Source of the DNA: Sphingomonas alpina
GTDB lineage: Bacteria; Pseudomonadota; Alphaproteobacteria; Sphingomonadales; Sphingomonadaceae
DNA length: 64,000 nucleotides
Direction: 5' to 3'
Assembly: GCF_014490665.1 (NCBI RefSeq)
Contig: NZ_CP061038.1
Span: 1,178,001-1,242,000 of the forward strand
This document shows positions 53,657 through 61,144 of this stretch, piece after piece. The notes below the pieces were generated by a model that saw nothing but the letters and a program-made list of their open reading frames with translations, was not told the DNA's origin and did not search any database. A program made the position numbers and the translations under genes. The first letter of the stretch is position 1, and each line of letters begins with the position of its first letter.

Positions 53657-54074
53657 GCCGCAGCTTCCATACCGGCACCGCGCCATCGGCGGCGGTCTGG
53701 TAGAATTGCTTGTAGCGCGTGAGCGATGCCTGGGCGGTCGCTTCATCGATCTCCGCCTCGGGTGCGAAGCTGTCGAAGCCGCAACGGCGCATATAAAGCA
53801 ATTGATCGACCAGCACGTCGCCCTGCGCGCGCAACTCGCCGGTATAGCCGGCCTCGCGCAGAATGCGTGCGGCCGAGTAACCACGCCCGTCGCGGAACGA
53901 CGGGAAGCTGATCTCGACCAGCCCGATCTGGCCGAGGTGCGGGATCAGCGCGCGGGCGTCATCGCCCGCTTCGATGCGCACGGCGGTGGCGTTGGTCTGG
54001 CCGAGGAACGCCTCAAGCGTCACGGCGGGTTCGTCGTGCGCGGCGTCGTCGCGGAAGCGCAAGATATTATCCAT
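53649..54074 (-). CDS. DUF934 family protein, sulfate assimilation accessory
   Basis: This 141-residue protein matches DUF934: SFPSFRDGRGYSAARILREAGYTGELRAQGDVLVDQLLYMRRCGFDSF. AAGGAGG lies six bases ahead of ATG 54074, an unusually good ribosome site. DUF934 proteins are found between cysI and cysH and are thought to assist sulfite reductase. It overlaps cysI and cysH by eight bases each. Confidence 0.93.
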   Translation of the reverse strand: MDNILRFRDDAAHDEPAVTLEAFLGQTNATAVRIEAGDDARALIPHLGQIGLVEISFPSFRDGRGYSAARILREAGYTGELRAQGDVLVDQLLYMRRCGFDSFAPEAEIDEATAQASLTRYKQFYQTAADGAVPVWKLRHG

Positions 54075-55698
54075 AAAGCGCCTCCTTGAACGGATCGAGG
54101 CCGACGCGGCGATAGGTGTCGAGGAAGCGTTCGCCATCCTCGCGCGACGCCAGATAGACGTTGGTGACTTTCTCGACCGCATCGACGATGCCGTCCTCGT
54201 CGAAACCGGGGCCGGTGATACGTGCGAGGCTCGCATCTTCCGCGCCCGAGCCGCCGAGCAGCAGCTGGTAATTCTCGGTGCCTTTCTTGTCGACGCCGAG
54301 AATGCCGATGTGACCGGCATGGTGATGGCCGCAGGCATTGATGCAGCCGCTGATCTTGAGCTTCAATTCGCCCAGCTCGCGCTGCCGGCCGAGATCGGAG
54401 AAACGCTCGGCAATCTTCTGCGCGATCGGGATCGAGCGGGCATTGGCGAGGCTGCAATAATCCAGACCCGGGCAGGCGATGATATCGCTGATCAGATCGA
54501 GATTGGCGGGCGCCAGGCCGGCCGCATCGAGCGCTTGCCACACGGTATAGAGATCGGCGGTGCGGACATGCGGCAGGACGATGTTCTGCGCATGCGTCAC
54601 ACGCAGCTCATCGAACGAATAGCGCTCGGCGAGGTCGGCCATCAGGTCGATCTGGTCGGCGCTGGCGTCGCCCGGGATGCCGGCGGTCGGCTTCAGGCTG
54701 ATATTGACGATCGCATAGCCCGGCTGCTTGTGCGGCTTGACGTTCTGGTCGAGCCAGACCGCGAAGTCGGGATCGCTGCGGTCGGCCGCGACACCGTCAT
54801 CCGCAACGAAAGCGGGTGGGGCGAAGAAGGCGCTGATGCGGTCGAATTCGGCCTGGGGCGGATCGATGCCGAGCGCCTTGACGAGCGCAAACTCCTCCTC
54901 GACCTGGCGGCGATATTCGTCGGCGCCGAGTTCGTGGATCAGGATCTTGATCCTTGCCTTGTAGATATTGTCGCGCCGGCCATAGCGATTATAGACGCGC
55001 AGGCACGCCTCGACATAGCTGAGCAGGTCCGCAGCGGTGACGAAATCCTTGATCTCCGGCGCGACCATCGGCGTGCGGCCCATGCCGCCGCCGACGAAGA
55101 TGCGCCCGCCGAGCTGTCCGTCGCGCTCGACCAGCTGGATGCCGATATCGTGCAGCCGCATCGCCGCGCGATCCTCGTCCGCGGCGATCACCGCGATCTT
55201 GAACTTGCGCGGCAAATAGCTGAATTCGGGGTGGAAGGTGCTCCACTGGCGCAACAGCTCGGCCCAGACGCGCGGATCGGTGACTTCGTCCGCGGCGGCG
55301 CCAGCATATTGGTCCGACGAGATGTTGCGGATGCAATTGCCGCTGGTCTGGATCGCATGCATCTCTACCGTGGCGAGATCGGCGAGGATGTCGGGCGCGT
55401 CCTCCAGCTTGATCCAGTTATACTGGATGTTCTGCCGCGTGGTGAAATGGCCGTAGCCGCGATCGTACTTGCGCGCGATATAGCCGAGCATGCGCATCTG
55501 GCGCCCGTCGAGCGTGCCATAGGGCACCGCGACGCGCAGCATATAGGCGTGCAGCTGCAGATACAGGCCGTTCATCAGCCGCAGCGGCTTGAACTGATCC
55601 TCTGTAATCTGGCCGGCGAGACGGCGCTTCACCTGGTCGCGGAATTCCTCGACGCGGGAATCGACGATCGCCTGATCGTAAGTGTCGTACTTGTACAT
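54067..55698 (-). CDS. cysI: Sulfite reductase hemoprotein subunit
   Basis: This 543-residue protein reduces sulfite to sulfide with a sirohaem-[4Fe-4S] centre. IACPGLDYCSLA and KISGCINACGHHHAGHIGI supply the cluster-binding cysteines. The two homologous halves and TRQNIQYNWIKLEDAPDIL at the siroheme site agree with ferredoxin-type nitrite/sulfite reductases. No separate flavoprotein gene is nearby, so the electron donor is likely ferredoxin. It overlaps DUF934 by eight bases. Confidence 0.95.
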   Translation of the reverse strand: MYKYDTYDQAIVDSRVEEFRDQVKRRLAGQITEDQFKPLRLMNGLYLQLHAYMLRVAVPYGTLDGRQMRMLGYIARKYDRGYGHFTTRQNIQYNWIKLEDAPDILADLATVEMHAIQTSGNCIRNISSDQYAGAAADEVTDPRVWAELLRQWSTFHPEFSYLPRKFKIAVIAADEDRAAMRLHDIGIQLVERDGQLGGRIFVGGGMGRTPMVAPEIKDFVTAADLLSYVEACLRVYNRYGRRDNIYKARIKILIHELGADEYRRQVEEEFALVKALGIDPPQAEFDRISAFFAPPAFVADDGVAADRSDPDFAVWLDQNVKPHKQPGYAIVNISLKPTAGIPGDASADQIDLMADLAERYSFDELRVTHAQNIVLPHVRTADLYTVWQALDAAGLAPANLDLISDIIACPGLDYCSLANARSIPIAQKIAERFSDLGRQRELGELKLKISGCINACGHHHAGHIGILGVDKKGTENYQLLLGGSGAEDASLARITGPGFDEDGIVDAVEKVTNVYLASREDGERFLDTYRRVGLDPFKEALYG

Positions 55699-55699
55699 C

Positions 55700-55996
55700 T
55701 CAGATTACCCAGTTTCCCGCCGCCGGATCGGCGGGCTTCAATGTCAGATCGGGGCGAACCGTCGGGCCGAGCGCGCGGACGCGGTCCTTGATATGCGCGG
55801 GGCGGGGCCCCTCGGGCGTGGCGGTCGCGTCGATCACATAAGCGGCGTTGACGCGGCGCGCGCCTTCCTCGGCGCGGGCGATGCTCTCGCCCTGGTCCGT
55901 CACGTCGACCGCATCCTCGACATGGCGCGACCAGCTCTCGCCGGTCCACCAGATCACATCGCCGGTCGGTAAATCGTTTCCGGTCAGCAGTTTCAT
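55700..55996 (-). CDS. DUF2849 family protein
   Basis: This 98-residue protein matches DUF2849, a small family that sits between cobA and cysI in alphaproteobacteria: LLTGNDLPTGDVIWWTGESWSRHVEDAV is typical. Function unknown but tied to sulfite reduction by position. Its start overlaps the cobA stop by four bases; two bases separate it from cysI. Confidence 0.92.
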   Translation of the reverse strand: MKLLTGNDLPTGDVIWWTGESWSRHVEDAVDVTDQGESIARAEEGARRVNAAYVIDATATPEGPRPAHIKDRVRALGPTVRPDLTLKPADPAAGNWVI

Positions 55997-56784
55997 GCAA
56001 AGCTTCCTTCGGCGACGCGCGCCCAGCGGCCCAGTTTATCTTGCGCATCGGACAGCTCGACCACTTCACCGACGACGATGATCGCCGGGCTGGCGACTTT
56101 CTCGCGCTCGACCATCGAGCCGAGATCGGCGAGCAACGTGCGGATCGCGCGGCTGCCCTTGAGCGTGCCGCGTTCGAGCACCGCGACCGGCATCTCCGGC
56201 GCGACGCCGTCGCGCATCAGCTTGTCGGCGATATCGGCGGCGGTCGCGACGCCCATATAAATCACCAGCGTGCGACCCTTGCCGGCGAGCCCCGACCAGT
56301 CCTGCTCGGTCAGGCCCTTGCATTGGCCGGCGACGAAGCTGACCGCGCTGCTATGATCGCGGTGGGTGAGCGGGAGCATCGCTTCCGCAGCGCAACCCAG
56401 CGCCGCCGAGACGCCGGGAATGACCTCCACCGGCAGGCCGGCGGCACGCACCGCCTCGACCTCTTCGCCGCCACGCCCGAAGATGAATGGGTCGCCGCCC
56501 TTCAGCCGAACGACGATCGCACCGGTCTTCACATGCGCGATGATCAGCGCATTGATCGCCTCCTGCGGCAAGGTGTGACGCGCGCGCTGCTTGGCGACCG
56601 AGATGCGCTGCGCCTGCGCCGGCGCGATCTCAAGGACGCGTGGGTCGATCAGGCCGTCATGGACGACGATGTCGGCTGATTTCAGCGCTTCGACCGCGCG
56701 CACCGTGAGCAGGCCCGGGTCGCCCGGGCCAGCGCCGACAAGGATGACGCGCCCGCGCGCGGAAGGATCAAGGAGAGTGGCCAT
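55993..56784 (-). CDS. cobA: Uroporphyrinogen-III C-methyltransferase
   Basis: This 263-residue protein makes precorrin-2, the precursor of sirohaem needed by CysI. VILVGAGPGDPGLLTVRAVEALKSADIVVHDG at the start and VRLKGGDPFIFGRGGEEVEAV are the SAM-dependent tetrapyrrole methylase signature. No siroheme dehydrogenase domain is fused, so CysG's other activities lie elsewhere. ATG 56784 is chosen because the fold begins there; GGATCAAGGAGAG on the + strand is downstream coding. First gene of the operon. Confidence 0.94.
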   Translation of the reverse strand: MATLLDPSARGRVILVGAGPGDPGLLTVRAVEALKSADIVVHDGLIDPRVLEIAPAQAQRISVAKQRARHTLPQEAINALIIAHVKTGAIVVRLKGGDPFIFGRGGEEVEAVRAAGLPVEVIPGVSAALGCAAEAMLPLTHRDHSSAVSFVAGQCKGLTEQDWSGLAGKGRTLVIYMGVATAADIADKLMRDGVAPEMPVAVLERGTLKGSRAIRTLLADLGSMVEREKVASPAIIVVGEVVELSDAQDKLGRWARVAEGSFA

Positions 56785-57093
56785 CGCTGTCAGATGGGAC
56801 AATGCGGCCAAACGGGCAACCGAGCGATGCTTTTGGCAAGGGTAGCGTAACTTTGTTGGTCGCGCTCCAGGTGGCGGGGGCAGGCAGGCGTCGATGGATG
56901 CCGGAAAGTATGTGGCATGTAATTTCCCTATTGCGCAAAGATGGCTGTGCCGGTGATCTTCGTCATTCAAAGAAGATAGAACTGAAATGGTTCAGTTGTG
57001 GTTTGACCGGGAGATCGCGCTGACATAGCCATGGCACCGCTTAAGAACGATACGGTCGCATACGAGATTCCGCCTTGTTGCAGGAGTCCAGCC
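56785..57093. other. Divergent promoter region, nothing specific seen
   Basis: The 309-base gap separates the minus-strand sulfate-assimilation operon from the haem-motif protein. I see no clear operator or hairpin. Confidence 0.4.
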
Positions 57094-59388
57094 ATGAACC
57101 TTGTTTCTTCGAAGCTGATCAAGGGCATTGTCGCCACCGCCACAATAGGCCTGTTCGCGATGTCCGGTGCGTCTCAGGCGCCAACCAATGATGTTGAGCC
57201 GATCGCCTATATCGGGCACGGCTCCTTCTTCGATTCCGATGGCAACCAGATCGTCCCGACGGTCGAGTTCGTCGCGCGGGCGCAGGATTACTATCGCGAC
57301 AAGCTGATGGCGAGCCTGGACGGCAAGGCCAGAGAGGGGTTCGCCGAGTTCGAACGGCGTTTCAAGGCGGAGATGGCGCAAGTCGATGTGAAGCAAAGCC
57401 CCCAGGCCGAGCTGATCGTCCGGCAAGCGTCGCTCGACTGGCTGGTGGCGAATGCGCCGCGGGTCCGGGCCGACGGGCGCACGATCGGCAAGATCAACGC
57501 GCTCAAATACCGGCTGACCTTCACGCTTCCCGCAAAGGGCGACCGCAAATCCTTGCCCGAGCTGAAGATGTTCGACCTCAATCCCGAACTCGCCAAGCGT
57601 CTCGACTTGCCCGATTTCAAGCCGGGCGGCGGCGCAGTCTTCCTGTCCACCACCAATAAGGGGCAGGCCTATATCGACGAGTGCGTCGCGAACGGCGTGC
57701 CGATTCCGCCGTCGATCGGGGTGCTTGATCCTGCCGGCACCGCGGGCTGGAAATCGCAGGGCTTCATTCCGATACCCGACCAGTTCATCGGCCAGAACAA
57801 CGGCCCCTCACCGGCCGAGCTGCGCACGTTCGAGAGCCCGCAGGGCATGTGCATGGCGCTGCCGCGCTACACCACGCCAGGCAAGACGACGGTCGGGCTG
57901 GATGGCGTGATCTGCCTGAGCAAGACCACCTCGAAAGTGTGCATCTGGGACAATCAGATGAACGGGGTGGGCTTCTCCTTCCCCGCCGGCACGCAGATCC
58001 CGATCGGCAAGCCCAATCTCGCGGTCAATCCGGCCGGCCTGTATCAGGCGGGCGGCTTCGAACTGGAGAACGGGACTGGCGGCGTGTGCACGGACTGCCA
58101 TGCCGGCGAAAACCCCTATATCATCCATCCCGAGGTGACGATCGCGCCGGGCAAGACGATGGAGGATCTGGGCATCACGCTGCCGACCTTCGCGCCCAAT
58201 CGCTACGATCCGATCGTGCCGGCGTCCTGGCCGCAGAACAACCTGTCGCATGCCCAGCCGCTGGTTCCCGATGTCTGTGTCGGGTGCCATGTGCAGGGCA
58301 ATGCGGGGCGCTTCCCGCATCTGTCGACGCAGTACAATGGCAATAGCGGCTATTGCAAAACGATCCTGAAACAGGCGGTCGAAAAGACCATGCCGGAGTT
58401 CAACGGCGGCGGCGAGCTGAGTAATCCGGCGGTCGCCACCTTCCGTGCCTTTTGCGGCACCGATGCGACGTCGGGCCCGTCCGATCGCGGCGATCCGCAT
58501 CTCACCACCACCAACAATATCAACTATGATTTCCAGGCGGCCGGCGAGTTCACTGCACTGCGCAATTCGGACACCGGGTTCGAATTGCAGACGCGCCAGA
58601 CGCCGGTGACGACGACCTTCATCCCCGGCGCCAATCCCTATACCGGGCTGGCGAGCTGCGTGAGCCTCAACACCGCGGTCGCGGCGCGCATCGGCAAGCA
58701 CCGCATCAGTTTTCAGCCCAGCGCCGGCCGGCCGGCCAGCGCCGAGCGGATGCAGTTGCGCATCGACGGCCGTGCCGTCGCGATCCCGGCAAACGGCCTC
58801 AGCCTGGGCAGCGGCAACCTGATCGCCAGGGCGGCGGCAGGCGGCGGCATCGACGTCAAGCTGAGCGACGGCACGCGGCTGATCGTCACGCCGAATTATT
58901 GGGCATCGCAAGGCTATTGGTATCTCGATGTCGAAGTGGTCAACACGCCGGCGCGCGAAGGCACGATGGGGCATATCCCGGCCACAAGCTGGTTGCCGCT
59001 GGCGCCCAGCGGCGCATCCTTCGGTCCGGCACCGGCCTCGCTCGCCGCGCGCCACGCGCTGCTCAATGTGAAGTTCGCCAATGCATGGCGTGTCACTGCG
59101 GCATCGAGCTTGTTCGACTATGCCGCCGGCACATCGACGCTGAGCTTCACCGATCGCGGCTGGCCGCCCAAGCCGGGCACCGCTTGCGTCTCGGCAAAGC
59201 CGATGCCCGGGATACCCAACAAGCGGCCGGTCGAGGGAATGAAGCCCGAAGTCGCGCAGCGGCTGTGCAAGGTGATCGAGGACAAGACGGCCTATGCCAA
59301 TTGCGTTTTCGATCTGACCGTGACCGGCAATGCCGGCATGCTCGACGGCTACAAACGGACGCTGGCGCTGCGCAAACTTGCTCTGTGA
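57094..59388 (+). CDS. Large secreted protein with two c-type haem motifs
   Basis: This 764-residue protein has a signal peptide and two CxxCH haem-attachment motifs: VCTDCHAGENPY and VCVGCHVQGNAG (about residues 330 and 390). The N-terminal third has no known family. After residue ~470 comes a segment like von Willebrand type-D-like domains (DPHLTTTNNINYDFQAAGEFTALR...FELQTRQT) ending in CVFDLTVTGN. So it joins a cytochrome-type region with an adhesive-protein-like domain. AGGAG lies before ATG 57094. It is probably periplasmic or exported. Function unknown. Confidence 0.85.
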   Translation: MNLVSSKLIKGIVATATIGLFAMSGASQAPTNDVEPIAYIGHGSFFDSDGNQIVPTVEFVARAQDYYRDKLMASLDGKAREGFAEFERRFKAEMAQVDVKQSPQAELIVRQASLDWLVANAPRVRADGRTIGKINALKYRLTFTLPAKGDRKSLPELKMFDLNPELAKRLDLPDFKPGGGAVFLSTTNKGQAYIDECVANGVPIPPSIGVLDPAGTAGWKSQGFIPIPDQFIGQNNGPSPAELRTFESPQGMCMALPRYTTPGKTTVGLDGVICLSKTTSKVCIWDNQMNGVGFSFPAGTQIPIGKPNLAVNPAGLYQAGGFELENGTGGVCTDCHAGENPYIIHPEVTIAPGKTMEDLGITLPTFAPNRYDPIVPASWPQNNLSHAQPLVPDVCVGCHVQGNAGRFPHLSTQYNGNSGYCKTILKQAVEKTMPEFNGGGELSNPAVATFRAFCGTDATSGPSDRGDPHLTTTNNINYDFQAAGEFTALRNSDTGFELQTRQTPVTTTFIPGANPYTGLASCVSLNTAVAARIGKHRISFQPSAGRPASAERMQLRIDGRAVAIPANGLSLGSGNLIARAAAGGGIDVKLSDGTRLIVTPNYWASQGYWYLDVEVVNTPAREGTMGHIPATSWLPLAPSGASFGPAPASLAARHALLNVKFANAWRVTAASSLFDYAAGTSTLSFTDRGWPPKPGTACVSAKPMPGIPNKRPVEGMKPEVAQRLCKVIEDKTAYANCVFDLTVTGNAGMLDGYKRTLALRKLAL

Positions 59389-59487
59389 TAAGGACGGGGC
59401 GACCAGAAACGGGTAACGAGGAAGCCGGTTTGGGGGAGGGCGATCCGTCCTGGCCGCCATATCGGCGCGCCGGGCGGGTCGTTCCGG

Positions 59488-60162
59488 TCAGCGCTTCTGC
59501 TTCACCAGCCAGGGCTTGACCAGGCCGGTCGGTTTGGCCGGCCCGTTCAGCCGCCGTGCATTGATCACCTTGATCGGCTTCAACAGCATCTGGCCGCGCA
59601 TGCTGCCGCCGGTCGGCTGGGCGAGGATGCGCTTCACCGTGTCCATGCCGCCGACGACATGGCCGAAAGCGGCATAGCCGGGAAAGTCGCCCTTGGCGTC
59701 GAAGCTCGGCAGGGCGCCGACCGTGATGAAGAAATTGCCGCCGGCCGAATTGGGTTCGGTGCGGCGCGCCATGGAGATGGTGCCGTCGATATGGTGGAGG
59801 CCGGTCTGGTCGGTGCGTTCATGCTTGAACGGCGGCAGGATGCGGCGTGCATCGGTGCGGATGCCGCCCTGGATAAAGCCATATTGCTGCGCATTGCGGC
59901 TGCGCGCCGAACGATAGATCACCGCGCCGTCGAAGCGCCCGTCATCGACATAGGACAGGAAGTTCGCGCTGGTCACCGGCGCGCGGCGCGTGTCGAGCGC
60001 AAGGATGATCGGCCCGTCGGCCGTGACCATGCGGACGCGGACGATGCCCGCGGCGGGGGCGGGAGCCTTTTTGGCGGGCTTGGCGATGGTCGGGCCGGTC
60101 AGGGTGAGGGCGGCGAGGGCGATCGCGATGGGGGCGAGAAGGAGGCGAGGGATCGGGCGCAT
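59488..60162 (-). CDS. Periplasmic peptidyl-prolyl cis-trans isomerase (cyclophilin)
   Basis: This 224-residue protein has a signal peptide (IALAALTLTGPTIAKP) and a cyclophilin domain: ILALDTRRAPVTSANFLSYVDDGRFDGAVIYRSAR, FIQGGIRTDARRI and GGNFFITVGALPSFDAKGDFPGYAAFGHVVGGMD. The catalytic arginine region is modified relative to PpiA (RSARSRNAQQYGFIQGG). It helps fold exported proteins. ATG 60162 begins the signal peptide; an open frame continues upstream through the repeat cluster without support. Confidence 0.9.
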   Translation of the reverse strand: MRPIPRLLLAPIAIALAALTLTGPTIAKPAKKAPAPAAGIVRVRMVTADGPIILALDTRRAPVTSANFLSYVDDGRFDGAVIYRSARSRNAQQYGFIQGGIRTDARRILPPFKHERTDQTGLHHIDGTISMARRTEPNSAGGNFFITVGALPSFDAKGDFPGYAAFGHVVGGMDTVKRILAQPTGGSMRGQMLLKPIKVINARRLNGPAKPTGLVKPWLVKQKR

Positions 60163-60860
60163 AGCGGTTGCATAAGCGAAGAGGGCGCGTCGCCCAAGCC
60201 CTTGCCGCGCGGTTCCGGGACGGGATGCCCGCCGAGGCAGATATGTCATATTCCGGCGGGTCGGGCGGCGATGCTGGGGATGGTTGCTCGGGTAGTTGGG
60301 CACCCCTGTTTTCCCCTGTTTCTCCGCAATAAAAAAGCTCACCCCTGTTAAATTGGATTTTCGATCCGAAATACGCGCCATTTTTCAGCATATTAGTACC
60401 TCCCACCCCTGTTATCATGACAGCGGTGGAACAGGGGTCGCGATGCGCGAATAACAGGGGGCGTTGTGACAGGAACAGGGGTGAGCCGTGCCCCGATATC
60501 GTGCGACCATGAGAAAGAGCAGGCGGGTGTGCGATGCGGCATCGCGTCCGGGGTACATTTGCACGGTCGATCCGGCAGATTGAATCGCGGGTTTTCGGCG
60601 ATGCGCCCGATATGGCAGCAATTTACATGCTTAGCTGGATTTTCATCTTGTGGGCGGGGGCAGGGAGGCATCTACTCCCGGGCGGGGCTACCGAGTCGCG
60701 CCTGTGCGAATCTGCGGCAGTTTGATGAAAGATAAAGGCGCATTGCCAAGGCTTTGTGCGTGTGGAGACGGCTGCAGAAGAACGCTCACTTGCATTGTTG
60801 GATTTCAAGTGTTCTTTATTTGTTCGAAGTGACTTGCATCAGGTTAGCGGGGAAAGAAAC
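60163..60860. other. Long divergent gap holding a repeat cluster
   Basis: The 698-base gap between the cyclophilin and the small secreted RHS-like gene contains the second CCCCTGTT cluster (60303-60481). The right half (60482-60860) shows nothing I can name besides the likely promoter of the small gene. Confidence 0.5.
60303..60481. repeat. Second CCCCTGTT octamer cluster, forward then inverted
   Basis: Forward copies CCCCTGTT start at 60303, 60313, 60342 and 60406. Inverted copies AACAGGGG start at 60430, 60453 and 60474. The layout is the same as at 8184-8350 (four forward, then inverted), but here the genes on either side diverge, while there they converge. So it is not tied to one kind of gene end. 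Confidence 0.9.
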
Positions 60861-61094
60861 ATGGTTCGCAAATCCACGGTTGCACTGGTGGCGTCTGGTG
60901 CCGCAATCGCTGCGGGTCTGACCGCGCTCAGCGGCATGGCCGGCGCGTCGGAGACGATCAACTACACCTATGACGCCAAGGGGCGGCTGGTGAAGGTCGA
61001 GCATAGTGGCACGGTCAACAATGGCATTGTCGCCAATTACACGCTCGACAAGGCCGACAACCGCAAGAACGTCAAGGTGACCGGCGCGCCGTAG
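60861..61094 (+). CDS. Small secreted RHS-like protein
   Basis: This 77-residue protein has a signal peptide ending near AGASE, then one RHS/YD-like repeat: INYTYDAKGRLVKVEHSG and NYTLDKADNRKNVKV. GGGGAAAG lies ahead of ATG 60861. It is a free-standing miniature of the repeat that builds the next gene's product and lies 50 bp before it. It may be secreted with, or be a cap or competitor for, the large protein. I know no firm function. Confidence 0.75.
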   Translation: MVRKSTVALVASGAAIAAGLTALSGMAGASETINYTYDAKGRLVKVEHSGTVNNGIVANYTLDKADNRKNVKVTGAP

Positions 61095-61144
61095 GGGCGT
61101 CGTGTGCAGTCAGTTATTTTCGGATAATTCAAAAAGGGCTTCTT

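Noticed and set aside
53974..55791. 605-codon frame antisense to cysI
   Set aside because: The cysI product has both cluster motifs and operon overlaps; the antisense frame has none.
57808..59460. 550-codon frame antisense to the haem-motif gene
   Set aside because: No ribosome site or domain; the sense product has a signal peptide and CxxCH motifs.
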